Shown here piece after piece: positions 62,490-64,000 of a stretch of 64,000 nt of DNA (its first letter is position 1; the number at the start of each line of letters is the position of its first letter). The DNA is from Proteobacteria bacterium HN_bin10 (lineage in GTDB: Bacteria; Pseudomonadota; Alphaproteobacteria; Caulobacterales; Aquidulcibacteraceae): the NCBI GenBank assembly GCA_002083515.1, contig LWDN01000012.1:3172-67171 (forward strand), given 5' to 3'. The notes under the pieces were generated by a model. It did not search any database, was not told the origin of the DNA, and saw only the letters and a list, made by a program, of their open reading frames with translations. The translations under genes and the position numbers were made by a program.

Positions 62490-64000
<1,511 letters not shown>

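Overview
The window is a contiguous piece of a GC-rich bacterial chromosome with tightly packed genes. The gene complement (Mla/MCE lipid transport, an intact mreB-mreC-mreD-PBP2-rodA operon, TonB-dependent receptor, autotransporter, aa3-type cytochrome oxidase, DivK-like receiver, many GGDEF/EAL proteins, a GTTC-N7-GTTC type SOS box) points to an alphaproteobacterium, most likely of the Caulobacterales/Hyphomonadaceae kind. That placement is inferred from gene content and style, not from a marker-gene tree. There is no rRNA, no CRISPR array, no recognisable transposase and no phage block; one tRNA (Lys, anticodon CTT) is present.

Layout. 0-2.6 kb: the end of an EamA transporter, folB, a pteridine-reductase-like SDR, and small membrane or secreted ORFs. 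2.6-10.2 kb: a radical SAM protein under a candidate LexA-controlled leaderless promoter, a YpfJ-type metallopeptidase, a LysR regulator, a HAD phosphatase, divergent serB and miaA, a c-type cytochrome and a TPR protein. 10.3-26.4 kb: metabolic and envelope genes (an ilvC with an altered metal ligand, purT, several SDRs, a serine hydrolase, a PQQ-type sugar dehydrogenase, a membrane-anchored trypsin-like protease) mixed with signalling genes (a GAF-EAL protein and a CHASE4 histidine kinase that lacks its phospho-acceptor histidine). 26.8-32.6 kb: the elongasome operon, each gene from mreC onward overlapping the next by four bases. 32.6-38.8 kb: a four-helix-bundle gene inside heptamer repeats, proline iminopeptidase, an MFS transporter, and a four-gene Mla/MCE operon. 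38.8-43.5 kb: two paralogous membrane-anchored coiled-coil proteins with a methyltransferase between them, plus a 44-aa ORF. 43.7-52.5 kb: a MerC-like membrane protein and a signalling block (hybrid kinase, single receiver, REC-GGDEF-EAL, CHASE4-GGDEF-EAL) with a GNAT. 52.7-64 kb: an autotransporter, tRNA-Lys, nnrU, an Hpt protein, a thioesterase, a TonB receptor, a Lys-rich microprotein, tldD, a TPR protein, and coxB with the start of coxA.

How the genes work together. The 26.8-38.8 kb region is devoted to the envelope: lateral wall growth followed by phospholipid transport to or from the outer membrane. The 44-57 kb block holds most parts of a phosphorelay (hybrid kinase, receiver, Hpt) beside three proteins that make or degrade c-di-GMP, and is followed by a large autotransporter.

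The most unusual feature is non-coding. Two elements built of 7-bp units in inverted arrays each fill the gap between the stop codons of convergent gene pairs (4677-4746 and 32642-33096). One carries an Avd/S23-like four-helix-bundle gene and the other is empty. Separate palindromic repeats lie flush against the start codons of three genes and in two cases supply the Shine-Dalgarno sequence.
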